DNA of 64,000 nt from Pseudofabraea citricarpa (lineage: Eukaryota; Ascomycota; Leotiomycetes; Helotiales; Dermateaceae), in contig JAPWGK010000027.1 in assembly GCA_029641185.1 (NCBI GenBank), positions 186,001-250,000 on the forward strand. Reading direction: 5' to 3'. The notes below the pieces were generated by a model that worked only from the letters and a program-made list of their open reading frames with translations, was not told the DNA's origin and did not search any database. How positions within the stretch are numbered: position 1 is the stretch's first letter; each line of letters opens with the position of its first letter. A program made the position numbers and the translations under genes. Shown one piece after another: positions 1-11,267 of the stretch.

Positions 1-50
1 CATTTCAATTACCTAGACCGATAACCTTGCTGCTTCTTTTAGTGAAACTT

Positions 51-833
51 TTAGTTCTCCATAGATTCCATCCCAGCAGGGGCAATAGAAGGAGGTCTCT
101 TGTACTCCTGATAATCCTTGAGATGCTCAAAATGCATACGATCGTACATGGTGGGAAGATACAGCGTCTCGTAGTACTCCCAGCCAACGTAACGATCAGT
201 GCAGCCATCAATGGGCGGATAACTGCGAGAACTATCTCCATGGCTGTCGCCAGACTCAAGCTTATAATCGCCATCGATAATGACTGCCACGAGAGGAGGG
301 ATGGGAGGACCCAAGCCGGGAGTTTTGCGAGTCGCCTTGGCATTCACGTGTGCCCCGAGAGTGTCAAGGCACTTCTGGTCGACATAAAGACAGTATGTGA
401 AGCGTGGCAACCTCGTACTGACAGCATTTGGCAATATTGACACCTTTTTGTCAGCTCGCGAGACGGCGTGCTGATCTCTCCATTCCACAAATCGCTCCCT
501 GACGCGGTTCTTGGGCGCTTGATCGAGATCCTTGTCTTGCACGACTGTCCAGCGCGCGAATGCCTCCAGATCACTGCGCTTGTTGTAGTCGAGGTCTTCA
601 TGTATGTCCTGCATCAATGCTGCAATGTAGCGGTCCCAGGCTTCATCGTCGCCGTACACGCAGCGATAGATGATGAATCCCCATTCGTGGAATCCCGTCT
701 CACGCATGTAATGGATGGTGTCTCCCAATTGACCTTGGTCCTCATTTTTGGGAAAGTGGAAGTCTGATGGCGCCATTGTTGTGGTGGAAAGCTTGAAGTG
801 AAAGTTGTGAAGCGGGGATGGATCTGTTTGCAT
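51..833 (-). CDS. Uncharacterised fungal family protein, 260 aa, single exon
   Basis: Uninterrupted reading frame of 260 residues with no signal peptide or membrane segment, so probably intracellular. The core has a conserved-looking stretch with RETGFHEWGFIIYRCVYGDD near residues 45-65, followed by an acidic/aromatic helix-rich part. From memory, proteins with this 'GF..YR..Y.DD..W' pattern form a large expanded family of unknown function in Pezizomycotina. No catalytic motif is visible. Start: ATG at 833 is the first in frame, but a second ATG at 776 (MAPSDFHFPK) may be the real start, because the 19 residues before it are low in complexity. It is the first gene in the window and lies divergent to the SGNH hydrolase gene. 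Confidence 0.7.
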   Translation of the reverse strand: MQTDPSPLHNFHFKLSTTTMAPSDFHFPKNEDQGQLGDTIHYMRETGFHEWGFIIYRCVYGDDEAWDRYIAALMQDIHEDLDYNKRSDLEAFARWTVVQDKDLDQAPKNRVRERFVEWRDQHAVSRADKKVSILPNAVSTRLPRFTYCLYVDQKCLDTLGAHVNAKATRKTPGLGPPIPPLVAVIIDGDYKLESGDSHGDSSRSYPPIDGCTDRYVGWEYYETLYLPTMYDRMHFEHLKDYQEYKRPPSIAPAGMESMEN

Positions 834-1472
834 TGGTGCCTCACATTATCTACCCTTGGCTTGTAGTGCGAAATTTGATTGCGAAGTTTTCAGCTTTTCA
901 AGTGCGTGATATTATAAATAATTATATGGTAAGTGTAAACGGGGCTTCTTTATCATGACGTAATAATTGATAAGACTTCAGCTGTTCTACTTAATACCGT
1001 ATACTCTTGATATTCCCCTAGATTCCTGATTCCTGATTCTTTACCATTACGATCCTTACATAATGTCGGATAAACGAGCATGACCGACAACCTTGTCGCT
1101 TAAAAAACGGCGGCGAACTCTTTTCAGATCTCACCTCATGTCAGCTCTTGGCGAGATAGATGAATCTAATTGGTTGACTTAAACGACGCATATGATCATG
1201 CCAGTATCTGTATTCAGCCCTCATGAGATGCCCATCTGCTGATACTTTTCCCCCATCGTTGCCTGCCCGGGCAAGCCCGTGATTACCCTGGTAGAAGCTT
1301 AGGGCTGAGCTGAGCAGTTAAGCTTCATATGCCAAGATCGAAGAGAACCTGAGAATTAAACGAAAGCGTGAGCTTGATTGGCATGTAAACTGACCGGGCT
1401 ATGCAAGCAATGTGTCAATCGACCGAAATTATATTAAACCTTTTTTTATTCTGAAGTCACATACGAAATCAC

Positions 1473-1910
1473 GGTGGATTGAATCAGTATCCTAGCCCTA
1501 CATAATGTACCAGCCTCAACAATCCCAGTCCGGCTGGCCTTGAAAGCGTTGGAATTAAATAACTCCAGGCTCCAGAGAACCTATTAAAGCTGTTTTCGAA
1601 AGTCTTGGTATAAGCAGCATCTCTTTGGGGTAACGATATGTTGCTTTTATCTCTTTCACAACAACACACGAGAGAAAGGTGGATTCAATGAGTACTCCAT
1701 ACCATGTACAGGCCCAGGAAATTTTAGTCCTGCTGACTTTGAAAATCTTGGAATGAGATATGTGCAGGCTTTCAACAAAGCCGTGCTGGCTTCGATTGCC
1801 TATTTCACAGTAACTTATGAGATGAAGGTGGATTAAATCGATCCTCTAACCCTACACAATGTGCAGGCCTCAATAAACCCAGTCATGCTGGCTTTGAGAG
1901 TCTTGGTATA
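1473..1910 (+). repeat. Three degenerate ~85 bp direct repeats
   Basis: Copies start at 1473, 1678 and 1827. Each opens with GGTGGATT followed by AAT, has an AATGT/CATGT-containing middle, then AGTC-(C/A)(G/T)GCTGGC or AGTCCTGCTGAC, and ends near CTTGGTAT or CTTGGAAT. Copies are 84, 78 and 84 bp long and differ by substitutions and small indels. Spacings are 205 and 149 bp. The third copy ends about 120 bp before the hydrolase start codon. They could be promoter duplications or worn remnants of a repeat family. Confidence 0.65.
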
Positions 1911-1928
1911 CCACAAAAGACAACATTG

Positions 1929-1938
1929 TATATATAAG
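1929..1938 (+). promoter_or_regulatory. TATA-like box of the SGNH hydrolase gene
   Basis: TATATATAAG lies about 100 bp upstream of the ATG at 2033, directly after the third repeat copy. Position and sequence suit a fungal TATA box; there is no other support. Confidence 0.4.
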
Positions 1939-2032
1939 TCTCCAGTCTGCTCTGTCTCTGCAGGTTCTTGAAAAGAAGACACATCTTTTGAGGTCATTTT
2001 CTCGTGCAATATAATTGCAGCTATTCGTCACC

Positions 2033-5000
2033 ATGAAGTTCTCCACGTTGATTGAGTTCTCCTTTAACGCTCTTCTACTCCTAACGGGGCTACCAATTGT
2101 TCTTGCTACACCTATATCCAATTATGGCTTGACCAGTCCAAATAAACTCAACGAGTTTCCTCGTCGAGCTCCAGGGAGTTTTTACCTTCGAATAATGCCG
2201 CTAGGAGCCTCTATTACCAAAGGTGTTCCGAGTGATCCCGAACTTGAAGGTCGTGGGTATAGAAAGTTTCTCCGCGACAAGCTGCGATCTGATGGTTGGA
2301 AGGTCAATATGGTGGGAAGCCAGTTTTCCGGTAACGGATTCGCTGACAATGTAAGTGGTTCCCATGACTCTCCACACTCGTCTCGTCTCTGACCGCATGG
2401 TTGCAATTCAATTTACTAATGCCATTCAGGACAACGAGGGATGGCCGGGATTCATTATTGGCCCAGAGGATGGCTCTGGCGATGACTCAGTACACAACAA
2501 AGCCAAAGCTGCCGTCCCCAAGTACAAACCGAACTTAGTTCTCCTTAATTGCGGAACAAACGATGCCGTTCAGAATAAAGATCTCGACAACGTTGGGAAC
2601 CGCATGGAGGCTATGCTCAAGACGATTTACGACAGCTCTCCCGGGGTTGTTGTGATACTCTCTACCTTATTGCCTAACCGGGACAACAACGATAAGATAG
2701 AGTCTATCAATGAACAGTATCGTGCTCTGGTACCCAAGCTTCTTCAGCAAGGCTACAAGATTCAGCTCGCCGATATGAATGACGGGTTCATAACGCTGAA
2801 TGAAATTTTCGACGGTACCCACCCGACTGCTTTGGGCGCCTTGAGGATGGCGTCGGTTTGGCACTTGGCCATCTCAGAGGTGGAGAGTCGGGGAGACTGG
2901 CTGAAAGAACCGTCAAGCGACGTTGATTTCCAAGACGATTCCAATAACCAGTGTCCGAAGAGATGGAAGAGTGGAGCTGACGACCCTCGATCGGGCATGC
3001 AGGTTCTCATGGCCGGCTCGGGCAATATCAAGGATGACGGTAACTTCGTGCACACGTCAGTGTCCAAAGGGGAGATAATATCACTGGTACGGATTAAACA
3101 GCCTTTTGAGACCCGAATGAGATTGTATGCTGCCCAACTAGTAAGTGCTGGCGCTGACAGAGGCGGCGAACGCGATGACTTGGTTTGGGTCGGTGGCGAT
3201 CAAACTACGGTGTCATTGTTGGAGAATAAGGGTGATGGCACATTCAGAAGCTTAGGGCTTGTTAATATTGAGGGGGATTGTTGGAGTCGAGGTAAGTCTT
3301 TGTGCAGCGATTCTTTTCAGACGATTACTCCAACCTGTTACCCAAATGATTCATATCTAACTTCTTCCACCAAATCCAGGTATCAAATGGGGAGACGTTG
3401 TATGAGAATCCTTTCATCTAAATACAATATGATGATGCCAACCTGCTGACGTGAAACTCTAGAATAATGACGGGCTCGACGACTTCATCTGCATCAGGCC
3501 AGATGGAGCAATGTATGTGTCTTGATTTCTCAGATCTGTTTCCACTCCCGAACCAAAGTCTCAAAATCTCTGGTATATGCTGACAAGACTATAGGTGGGT
3601 GTCTATCAACAATGGCGAGAATCCGCCCAGTTTTAAGGGTTGGACAAAGGTATACTAGTCTTCTCGTTTATCCTAAGAGGTTTGCCTCTGAAATGGCCCT
3701 TGGCATAGATTATGAGTTCATTTGAGAGAGAGATGAACATCAGTTGACGATATGATTCCAGTTCAGAGATGGTCTTCCTGGTTATGCACAGGCAAGCGTT
3801 CGCCTCGGAGGTAAGTTGATAAACCTACACGAATCGAACGTTTGCTAAGCGAACTCTGTGTCAAAGACATCGACGGTGATGGCAGACTTGACTATTGTGT
3901 TATCCACGAGAATCGTGACCTCGAGTGTTGGCGCAATGGAGGTTTAAGTTTTACCGGCGTTGAATACTGGAATCCCATGGGAATTGTCTTCACAGCGTCA
4001 GGTAAAGGAGTTGATGGAAGGTCCGTTGAAGAGATGCGACTCGTCGATATCAACGGTGACTTTCGGTCAGATGTCTTGTGGGTCGACAACTCGGGCAGGG
4101 TTACGACTTGGATCAACCAACGCGGCTCCGGTCAAAGCATGGTTCCTTACTGGAGGGCGGCAGGAGTCACACATCCCGGAATGGGTGAGGATGTGGGAGT
4201 TGGTGGACAACAGGACAATATCATCTTCGGCCGCATTTACAGTGACTTTCACACCGATGTATGCCTTTGTTTTGCGGACTACTTGTTCTGGTTTCTCTGC
4301 TGATAGATTTGCAGTATCTTCGTTGGGCTCCAGCCGCTGACTCTAACAGTCCATTAACCGCTTGGCAATGCACTGGTGGCGGTGGGCGGTTTCCGAAAGG
4401 CGATGGCGCTTTTTGGGGTGACATGACAGATACTGGTAACGATGACTATGTTTGGATCGACCCAGAAGGCAATGTGGTTGTCTTTGTCAACAAGAACAAG
4501 AGGCCAGGTACTGACCTCTATGAAAACGGTGCAGCATGGGACGACAAGGGAATTGTTTTAAGAACGGGTATGGATCGAAAGTCCCTCCATATCGGGGATT
4601 GGGACGGCGATGGCAGAGCCGACGTAATCGGAGTCGACAAAAAAACGGGTGCCATGACCGTTTGGCTAACGAGCTATAGCGACGGTGCCTTCTCATTTTC
4701 TAAGCAGACTAGCAATCGCGAGTATTGCACCCAGGGGTGGGGAGTTGGACGTTACGACCTCGGCGTGCAATTTGCAGACATTAGTGGCGAAGGATGCGTT
4801 GACTATCTTTGTCTCGAGCCCAATGGACGAATCACCGCCTGGCTGAATGAGTGCAAAAAGCCAGATCTTTTTGACTTGAGAAACGTCGGCCAGGTGAAGC
4901 GTGCTGAACCTCTTGGTATTGGCAATATAGATCGTGCCAACATCCGCTATGCTGACATCAATGGTGAGCATTTTCTCTTTTATTTCTCTGTCGTGGAAGC

Positions 5001-6772
5001 GAGGTTGTGATTCCTTCGCTAATTCTATTGGAATAGGGGATGGGAAGGCAGACTTTTTATGGGTCGACAGGACGACTGGGGATGGTACAGCGTGGGTAAA
5101 TCTTGGCGAGCGGCCAGAATCTGAGCGTGCCAGTCTGTTTGGAAGTATATTCTCCTATTCTAGCGATGGAAAGGTGTATGGGGGAGCTGACCGTGGCCCC
5201 AACACACACTACCCAAACCTGGGTGGCGTTGGACGGGCAGATATGGTTTGGATTGACCCTACCACTGCGCATGTGTGTTAACTGCCCTTGATTTCTTAAG
5301 AAGTTGACTTAGCTGAATGTTCTATTAGGGATGGGTCTCATTCAACAGCTGCCCTAATGGAGGCGGCGACGATGGGCCTGTACCACCTCGAGACTACGAG
5401 CTGCCGTTTTACAGTTATATCCCTGTATGCCCTGTACCACTTTGTCTCAGTCAGGATAGCGATTGGGGTTGTGGGTTGGACCCTTACGCAGACGATTTCT
5501 CTGACGAGGACCTCTGCGACGAGACACCGATTGAGGTCCGGAGCCATTCCGATACACAGAATCAGAATTCAACTAGTATCGCAGCTCGTGAGGCATACTC
5601 TTTGATAGAGCCCAGAGGTAAGAAGAGAAGTTTCGAGATCGAGTGGACTGTCCTCGCCGTCGCGTGGGCTTTGATAGTCTATTCACGAGCATATCCTGGA
5701 GCTACACATCTCCATGATCCGACGCGGAGCACGCCCGCATCAAATGTGGCATTCAGGTAGGTTCCGTCCTAAGCATAAGAAAGGAAGATTTCACCAGTAA
5801 TATGCTCTAACCAGTTGACAGGATGTCAAATGGCTGTACCAACACCAATGTGCAAGCAATCCTGCGAACTACACTAACTTCGCAGCAATTGCAGCTTGGG
5901 TATGATACTGAACACAACCCCGATGTGCGTCGTCTTCCTCTCACCCTCCAGTACAAGGGGCTTCAACTAACGGAAAATTTAGCTACAATTCATCGAGGAT
6001 TTCATGTATACCATGGCAACTGGTATACTTCCTGATGGCACGCAAACAACAAACACTCGCATACGAAGTGAAGACCTTGAATACTACTGGAATCGCAGAT
6101 CACTCCCTAACAATCTGCCAGCGGCGGGCAGTAGTCGTTGTGCCACGAAGCCCAATGACTATTTTATGACTAGATTTGGCGGACAGGGCCATCGCGAGCC
6201 TATGGTGTTGTGCGAGAAGAACCTAAATCAAGTCAAAGGTAGAGTTTTCAATATTAATACCCAAGGCGCCAGACCAGTAAGGCCCATATCGGACGATAGA
6301 TTCAGGGCCTTGCTGAGTCGCGCGGTTACCAGTATTGGCGCACAGGCAGTAAGTCAACAATATTTCCTCGTGCGAGATCATCAAAATGGGAAGATCTGAC
6401 TTGGTTTTAAATTCTTAGGAACTCCTCGAGAACTTACGCCAGGTCATCGGAGTATTTAGGTATATCAATCACCCGCAGGCACTTCCAATAATTCGCCGGA
6501 ATATTGATTCTTTGCGAGATGCTGCTGGTGAGATAGGATCGCACATCAGCGCTTTTGGAAATATGCGTCCTTTATTCGATGAATTCGTTCCAAACTACTA
6601 CCGGCACGTCGCGAATACAGCAAGAACCTGGTTGTCGGCTAGGTTGTATGATTTTCGGGCTAGGGTGCTTGCAGAAATTGCTTCAGGAACATCGGTTCCT
6701 AACAATGTGCAGCTTCTGCAACAAATACAGGACTTGCTTAATGATTTGTCGTATATTGTGTCGCCATTTTGA
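2033..6772 (+). CDS. Secreted SGNH (GDSL) hydrolase with VCBS/FG-GAP repeats and C-terminal fungal domain, ~1293 aa
   Basis: Thirteen exons; introns 2351-2429, 3292-3379, 3400-3462, 3513-3594, 3650-3761, 3811-3866, 4259-4314, 4964-5036, 5273-5328, 5757-5821, 5925-5982 and 6349-6418. All phases join and give one 1293-residue protein. Signal peptide ~1-26. SGNH esterase domain ~50-250: block I LGASITKG (Ser60), CGTNDA (Asn150), DGTHPTALG (Asp234, His237), as in CE3-type acetyl-xylan esterase relatives. About eight VCBS/FG-GAP repeats follow (DVNNDGLDDF, DIDGDGRLDY, DWDGDGRADV, DINGDGKADF and others), a beta-propeller-like, calcium-binding pattern. The last ~350 residues start with a Cys-rich acidic stretch and end in a helical domain that resembles, from memory, C-termini of some fungal GH18/killer-toxin-like chitinases. 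Probably a secreted polysaccharide esterase. Exon 3 is only 20 nt. Substrate unknown. Confidence 0.8.
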
Positions 6773-7915
6773 ATGCGAAGTGAGCTGGAGAAATACATGA
6801 GAATTATAATATACCGCGTTGCTGGATCATTATCATATATATATACAGTCATTCCTACAGTCTCATAACAACACGTGCTACAATCATCATCTTAGCATAA
6901 TTGGATTCAGACAAAAGAAAATAAAAAACATGTCTCTAGCATGACCAAAAGCATAATATCAGATCTATTGAGAAAACACCTATAATGCTACATTTTGCAA
7001 CAAGATGTCTATTCTTTTCTTGTCTAGCAATCCTCTTCGCGTAACTCGCTGTGGCTCATGTTGGTAGTGCAGGATTTACACTGCTTGACTCTGGCTAGGA
7101 GAAGAGCGTACACAGTAGGTACTCATAGGAGACAGAGGGCCAGCTACTTTGGTGTAACTAAATGGATGCAATAGTATAAAGTTAATTAACTGACTTGCTG
7201 TCTATGCAATTTGTATTCTAACTCACTTTATAGTCTGTGGAAACTTAGATGGGATTCTCGGTTTTCGAATCTTATCATTGTAGAAGGCTGGAATTGAATA
7301 ATTGCATCATTTTGACATCAATCAGGTTAGCGCATTTTTCAAACACTTATACCAATTCTCTTCTAAATCCACATTTAACCCTTAGTCTTTTAACCACGTG
7401 GTAAGATGAGAACTCCGGAGGGTTGAGATCCACTAACGCTCGGTAGTCCGCATCCCTAAATTTGCGGCTTCTCGAATATATTAACCCAAACTGCCGAGCC
7501 CCGCTCTTAGTTTCAACTTTCAAGCCCATCACAAAAGTTCTCCCGTCCAGACAGGGCACAGATCATCTGATGAACTCTCCTACTTAAGGAAGCTCACAAG
7601 TGGTGCGATTTAAGACGTCCTTGGCCGGCCGGTAATATCCTAATCTATAATGTGGGGTAAAAGCTTATGCAGCCTTATTACTACGAGACGTTCTATAGTG
7701 AAGGAGATTTTCTCTCCAGTGGTTTGCGCTAGATGAGGTGACATGAGGTAATATGTGAGCTGGTGGGATGGGCTAGTCTAGGGTTTAGATTGTTGGATAG
7801 ACAGATATATAAGGAGGTATATGATTCCGCTCTTTGATGGTTCTCATCTTCAGGTACTTCAGTATCAGCATTCACTTACAAAGATTCGTTTTCCTCCGAT
7901 TTATATCGTTCAAAC
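6773..7915. other. Intergenic, no gene seen
   Basis: AT-rich spacer of about 1.1 kb between two genes on the same strand. Only short chance reading frames. A TATA-like box for the downstream gene lies near its end. Confidence 0.7.
7805..7812 (+). promoter_or_regulatory. TATA-like box of the 237-aa secreted protein gene
   Basis: ATATATAA lies about 105 bp upstream of the ATG at 7916, a normal distance for a fungal TATA box with a short leader. Confidence 0.4.
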
Positions 7916-8690
7916 ATGTACTCACTAGCGATTCTCTCTTCTTTGCTACTAGCAACTAACGTTGCTGCTGCTGTACCGAAACTCTCTCGGCGCGAGGATA
8001 CTTGGGGAGGCGCTCTGTCACTGGGTCCCACCACATCAAACATCATCCACTCAGAAACGACCATAGTAAGTAATTCACTTATTTCTCCTTCTAAAGCTTC
8101 CTTTGAAGATCTAACCCCTTTTTCAGATTCCCGGAGATGCACCTCTCACCCAAACAGGCGAGCTCTTCCTCTGGCCCGGAATGTCCAACGGGACAGGCGA
8201 TCTTATCCAAACAACACTTGAGAATTGGGCCGACGACGATGCGAACGCGAGCGGAAATAGCTGGTGCGGAGGCGTCGCAGGCCAGTGGTGTGTGCGAGCC
8301 TCGCTATTTGGGAGTTTTGGCCAGCTCGATGGCGAAGCATCGGCCGTCAGCGGTTCTGATCACGTCCATATTGAATATGTGCACAACAGCGACGGAGTGA
8401 CTTGGTCGCAGTATGTTACCGATGCACTGACGGGCAAGAATCTCAGCACGTTCACCCATGAGTCTGGACCTATGACTGGTTGGGGAACTGGTACCGAATG
8501 TGATGATGGCTGTACCGGGACTGTTAACCAACAGAGGTATGTCAATACAACCATTACGCTTGCCAGTGCGGATAAGGCGTTCGGTGATACATTGGGCGTC
8601 TCTGGGGGTACGACGTATACGGGTTTGAAAGTTAGTGAGGATGGGACAGTTTGGACCATTGAGGAGATCTTGATCCCAGCTATGTCGTGA
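7916..8690 (+). CDS. Secreted ~237-aa protein, possibly ConA-like (eqolisin/lectin) fold
   Basis: Two exons, 7916-8065 and 8127-8690; the intron has GTAAGT and TTTTTCAG ends, and the join ATA|ATT is in phase. N-terminus MYSLAILSSLLLATNVAAA is a clear signal peptide, followed by a short propeptide-like LSRRED. The mature part begins DTWGGALS, reminiscent of the N(W)AGA opening of fungal glutamic peptidases (eqolisins, G1), and is rich in beta-prone Thr/Ser/Gly with Trp motifs (LFLWPGM, NSWCGG). Two Cys pairs may form disulfides. I could not place the catalytic Gln/Glu pair of eqolisins, so a ConA-like lectin/lyase fold is equally possible. The function is not identified; secretion is well supported. 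Confidence 0.75.
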
Positions 8691-10136
8691 TAATTTGGCT
8701 CATGGAAGGGATGGAGAGGAATAGTGTAGTAAATGCGATAGGACATTTTTTATATTCTTGTACATTATTTAGAGAGAGAGATGAGAAGGAAAGGAAATAT
8801 ACTCATCTGAAAATTTCATTCTCAAGTCAACCTTCGCTCTTCTTGATCGTTACCTACCTAGTAAATATTTCGTGAAAACTTTTCAACGGATGTGTATGAT
8901 TAAAAAAAGACAAAAGACAGCTAACATCCACTTCTCGAGAAAAGATACTTTTCTTGTTTCCTATATTACGCGTTCAGCGACATCATATCAAATTACGTTA
9001 GCACTGCAATTGTTCACTGCTTATATTCTATGCGGCCCGAATCTGATCATCCAGTAAACAACATAAAGAAGTGAATAATAAGACAGAATCTTATTTCCGG
9101 GACAGACAATTCTACAAGTCTCAGAACTGTGGGGGGAGAGTCTATTTTTTTTCCAGCTCTACCTCACTCAAATTCTTACTCCCACTTAATAGTATATATT
9201 CTTTACTATCACTTTGGTGTCTTTCTTACCGGATGTAATATATTCTTTTTGTCTTTCTTCTTTTCACGCTGCTATTTTCTAGGATGTTGTTATTCGTTAT
9301 GCTGGTTTATTGATAGTATAAGCATTTAGTGTCATTTTGTCATTTGGCAGGACTTTTTTTTATATATTTGAGGTTCGATGCGCGTGGGAATATCGAGTAG
9401 ATAGAGTGCAATTATTCAGGTCTTCGTAGCCAACTTTGCTCTTGGTTAAATTTAATCAGAGAGCGTTTCCTGTAATAAAATAGTCTTGTCACTCTACAAA
9501 TGAGGCTATCTTAGCTTTCTCTCTACCTATCAAAACCATCTGTAAGGACTTTACCCAATCCTGATGGCTGTTATTCATATACATGTAAATTAATAGTACC
9601 TTGTCGAAAATACGAGTTGTAAGCGAGCCCAGCCTTCGCTAAATGTGATATTATCGTGTTGTTTTGCTTGATATAGTATCAAGAGTATTAGTTACTATAT
9701 AAATTGGATTCATATACTATAAACTCAAATGATTTCCGAAGCATCGCAAGTCGGATAAATCTTCTCTTAAAAAGAAGAAGAAGAAGAAACGATATAGACA
9801 TTGAGCTAAGAAAAGTTATCTTTCTATAGATAGATATAAAATCGCATTTCTGACAACAAGCTCTAGATTACTATACCTATACTATCATCATCAAATTAAG
9901 GTATAATCGACTTTTAGAGAGTGAATCCTGTTCTATCACTTCCTATAATATGATCCCAATTTTTTGACATCTGAACACATGACTGGCACGTGCGGAGCAC
10001 AGGGGCCCGTGCCCCGCGGTCCAGTGGGCGGGTTGCTGCGGCCGCCCGCGACAGCTTCGAAGCTTCAAACCTCCAAGCTTGAGTGCATCTCGTAACATTC
10101 ACACCTCCCCATCAAGCGCTCTGCTATACCATAACG
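8691..10136. other. AT-rich intergenic region, no gene seen
   Basis: About 1.4 kb of AT-rich sequence with pyrimidine tracts around 9150-9350 and a short (AAG)n run at 9771-9788. The last 150 bp become GC-rich (GGGCCCGTGCCCCG near 10002) and probably form the LIP2 promoter. No coding signal on either strand. Confidence 0.7.
9771..9788 (+). repeat. (AAG)n microsatellite
   Basis: Six AAG units in an AT-rich spacer. Confidence 0.7.
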
Positions 10137-11267
10137 ATGGCCAGGTCTGCTCTGCGGCCTGCTGTGCAGACAGTACGAAGCGCAGTCCGGGGCTTCAAGA
10201 CAACCTCCTCACAACTTAAGAATCGAAAGCCAAGTCAGTCCAGAAACAATCCTCACAGCACTAAAGATTCCCAATCCGACAAGAAGCCTCCATCACTCGT
10301 TCACTATTACTCCTTCGCTGATAAATGGCAATCTTACCCATACGCTCACATAAATGCGTGGCAGCAGAAGATGGTCGAGGATGTACTGGCCTACAAAGCT
10401 GCAGTCTCGAAGCAAGAATCGCCCGATCTACCACCCGTCGCACCAATGCCTACCGTACTCACCTTCACGCCACAGGCTGTTTATACAAGAGGTAGGCGCG
10501 AGAAGGAAAGCCTGACCGAGGAACAAATGAAAGCGCTCAAGGAGCCAATGATGGATGGGCGGAAGCTAGTAACGGCGGATGTGGTTGACACGATGCGTGG
10601 TGGACTGACAACTTTCCACGGCCGTGGACAACTGGTCATCTATCCAATACTTGATCTGCGAGCGATACGGACCAAACTCTGGCCAGATGGTTTAAGCGTT
10701 AGATGCTATGTCAATCTTCTAGAGGAAGCCACAATCAAAACTCTTGCCCACCACGACATTCATGCTGTCCGAACCGAGAACCCAGGAGTATGGTTGACTG
10801 ATGGCCCGAAGGGGGAGCGGAAAATTGCAGCTCTGGGTCTGCATCTGAGGAGGAATGTAACGAGTTTTGGAGTTGCCTTAAACATAAGGACTAAGATGGA
10901 GTGGTTTGATAGGATCACGGCATGCGGCCTGGAGGGGAAAGGCACTACAAGTATAGTTAACGAAAAACCTGAGCTGCTATATATTCGCCTACGTCCGCTT
11001 GCAAAAACCTGGGTGGATGAGTTCACAGCCTCCATCTGGGGTGAGGAGGGTTTCGCATCGCATTCGTTGTCTCTCCACGCACCATATCCTGAGATCTTGC
11101 ATCAATCTCGTTTTCCACCTCTACGAAAGGTTCCAGCGCCCGGTAAGACTGACCACAAAGTAAAGAAGGTCATAGAGTCACGCCGCAAAGAGGCGTTAAT
11201 CCGTGCTCGATACGTTGGTTCGAAATTCCCAATCCGATACATGGTAGTCGATCTTAAGCACCATTAA
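10137..11267 (+). CDS. LIP2: Mitochondrial octanoyltransferase (lipoate biosynthesis), 376 aa
   Basis: Transfers the octanoyl group from acyl-carrier protein to lipoyl domains of mitochondrial enzymes, the first step of lipoate synthesis. Single exon. The N-terminus (MARSALRPAVQTVRSAVRGF) is Arg/Ser-rich without acidic residues, a typical mitochondrial presequence. The LipB/LplA core shows RGGLTTFHGRGQLVIYPILD (the RGG...HGxGQ signature), NPGVWL, RKIAALGLHLRR with the expected catalytic Lys229, and ACGLEGKGTTSI with the catalytic Cys263. The family core is ~220 residues; the extra length is the presequence, an insert near residues 90-140 and a basic C-terminal tail. ATG 10137 is chosen because it begins the presequence. 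High confidence. Confidence 0.95.
   Translation: MARSALRPAVQTVRSAVRGFKTTSSQLKNRKPSQSRNNPHSTKDSQSDKKPPSLVHYYSFADKWQSYPYAHINAWQQKMVEDVLAYKAAVSKQESPDLPPVAPMPTVLTFTPQAVYTRGRREKESLTEEQMKALKEPMMDGRKLVTADVVDTMRGGLTTFHGRGQLVIYPILDLRAIRTKLWPDGLSVRCYVNLLEEATIKTLAHHDIHAVRTENPGVWLTDGPKGERKIAALGLHLRRNVTSFGVALNIRTKMEWFDRITACGLEGKGTTSIVNEKPELLYIRLRPLAKTWVDEFTASIWGEEGFASHSLSLHAPYPEILHQSRFPPLRKVPAPGKTDHKVKKVIESRRKEALIRARYVGSKFPIRYMVVDLKHH

Larger units (their letters stand above)
834..2032. other. Intergenic region with degenerate direct repeats
   Basis: About 1.2 kb between the divergent starts of the 260-aa gene and the SGNH hydrolase gene. No convincing coding sequence. Its second half holds three diverged copies of an ~85 bp element (separate entry), and a TATA-like TATATATAAG lies just upstream of the hydrolase start. 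Confidence 0.7.

Noticed and set aside
6458..6478. Possible extra intron GTATATC...CGCAG in the last SGNH exon
   Set aside because: Only ~20 nt long and the unspliced frame is open and fits the C-terminal domain.
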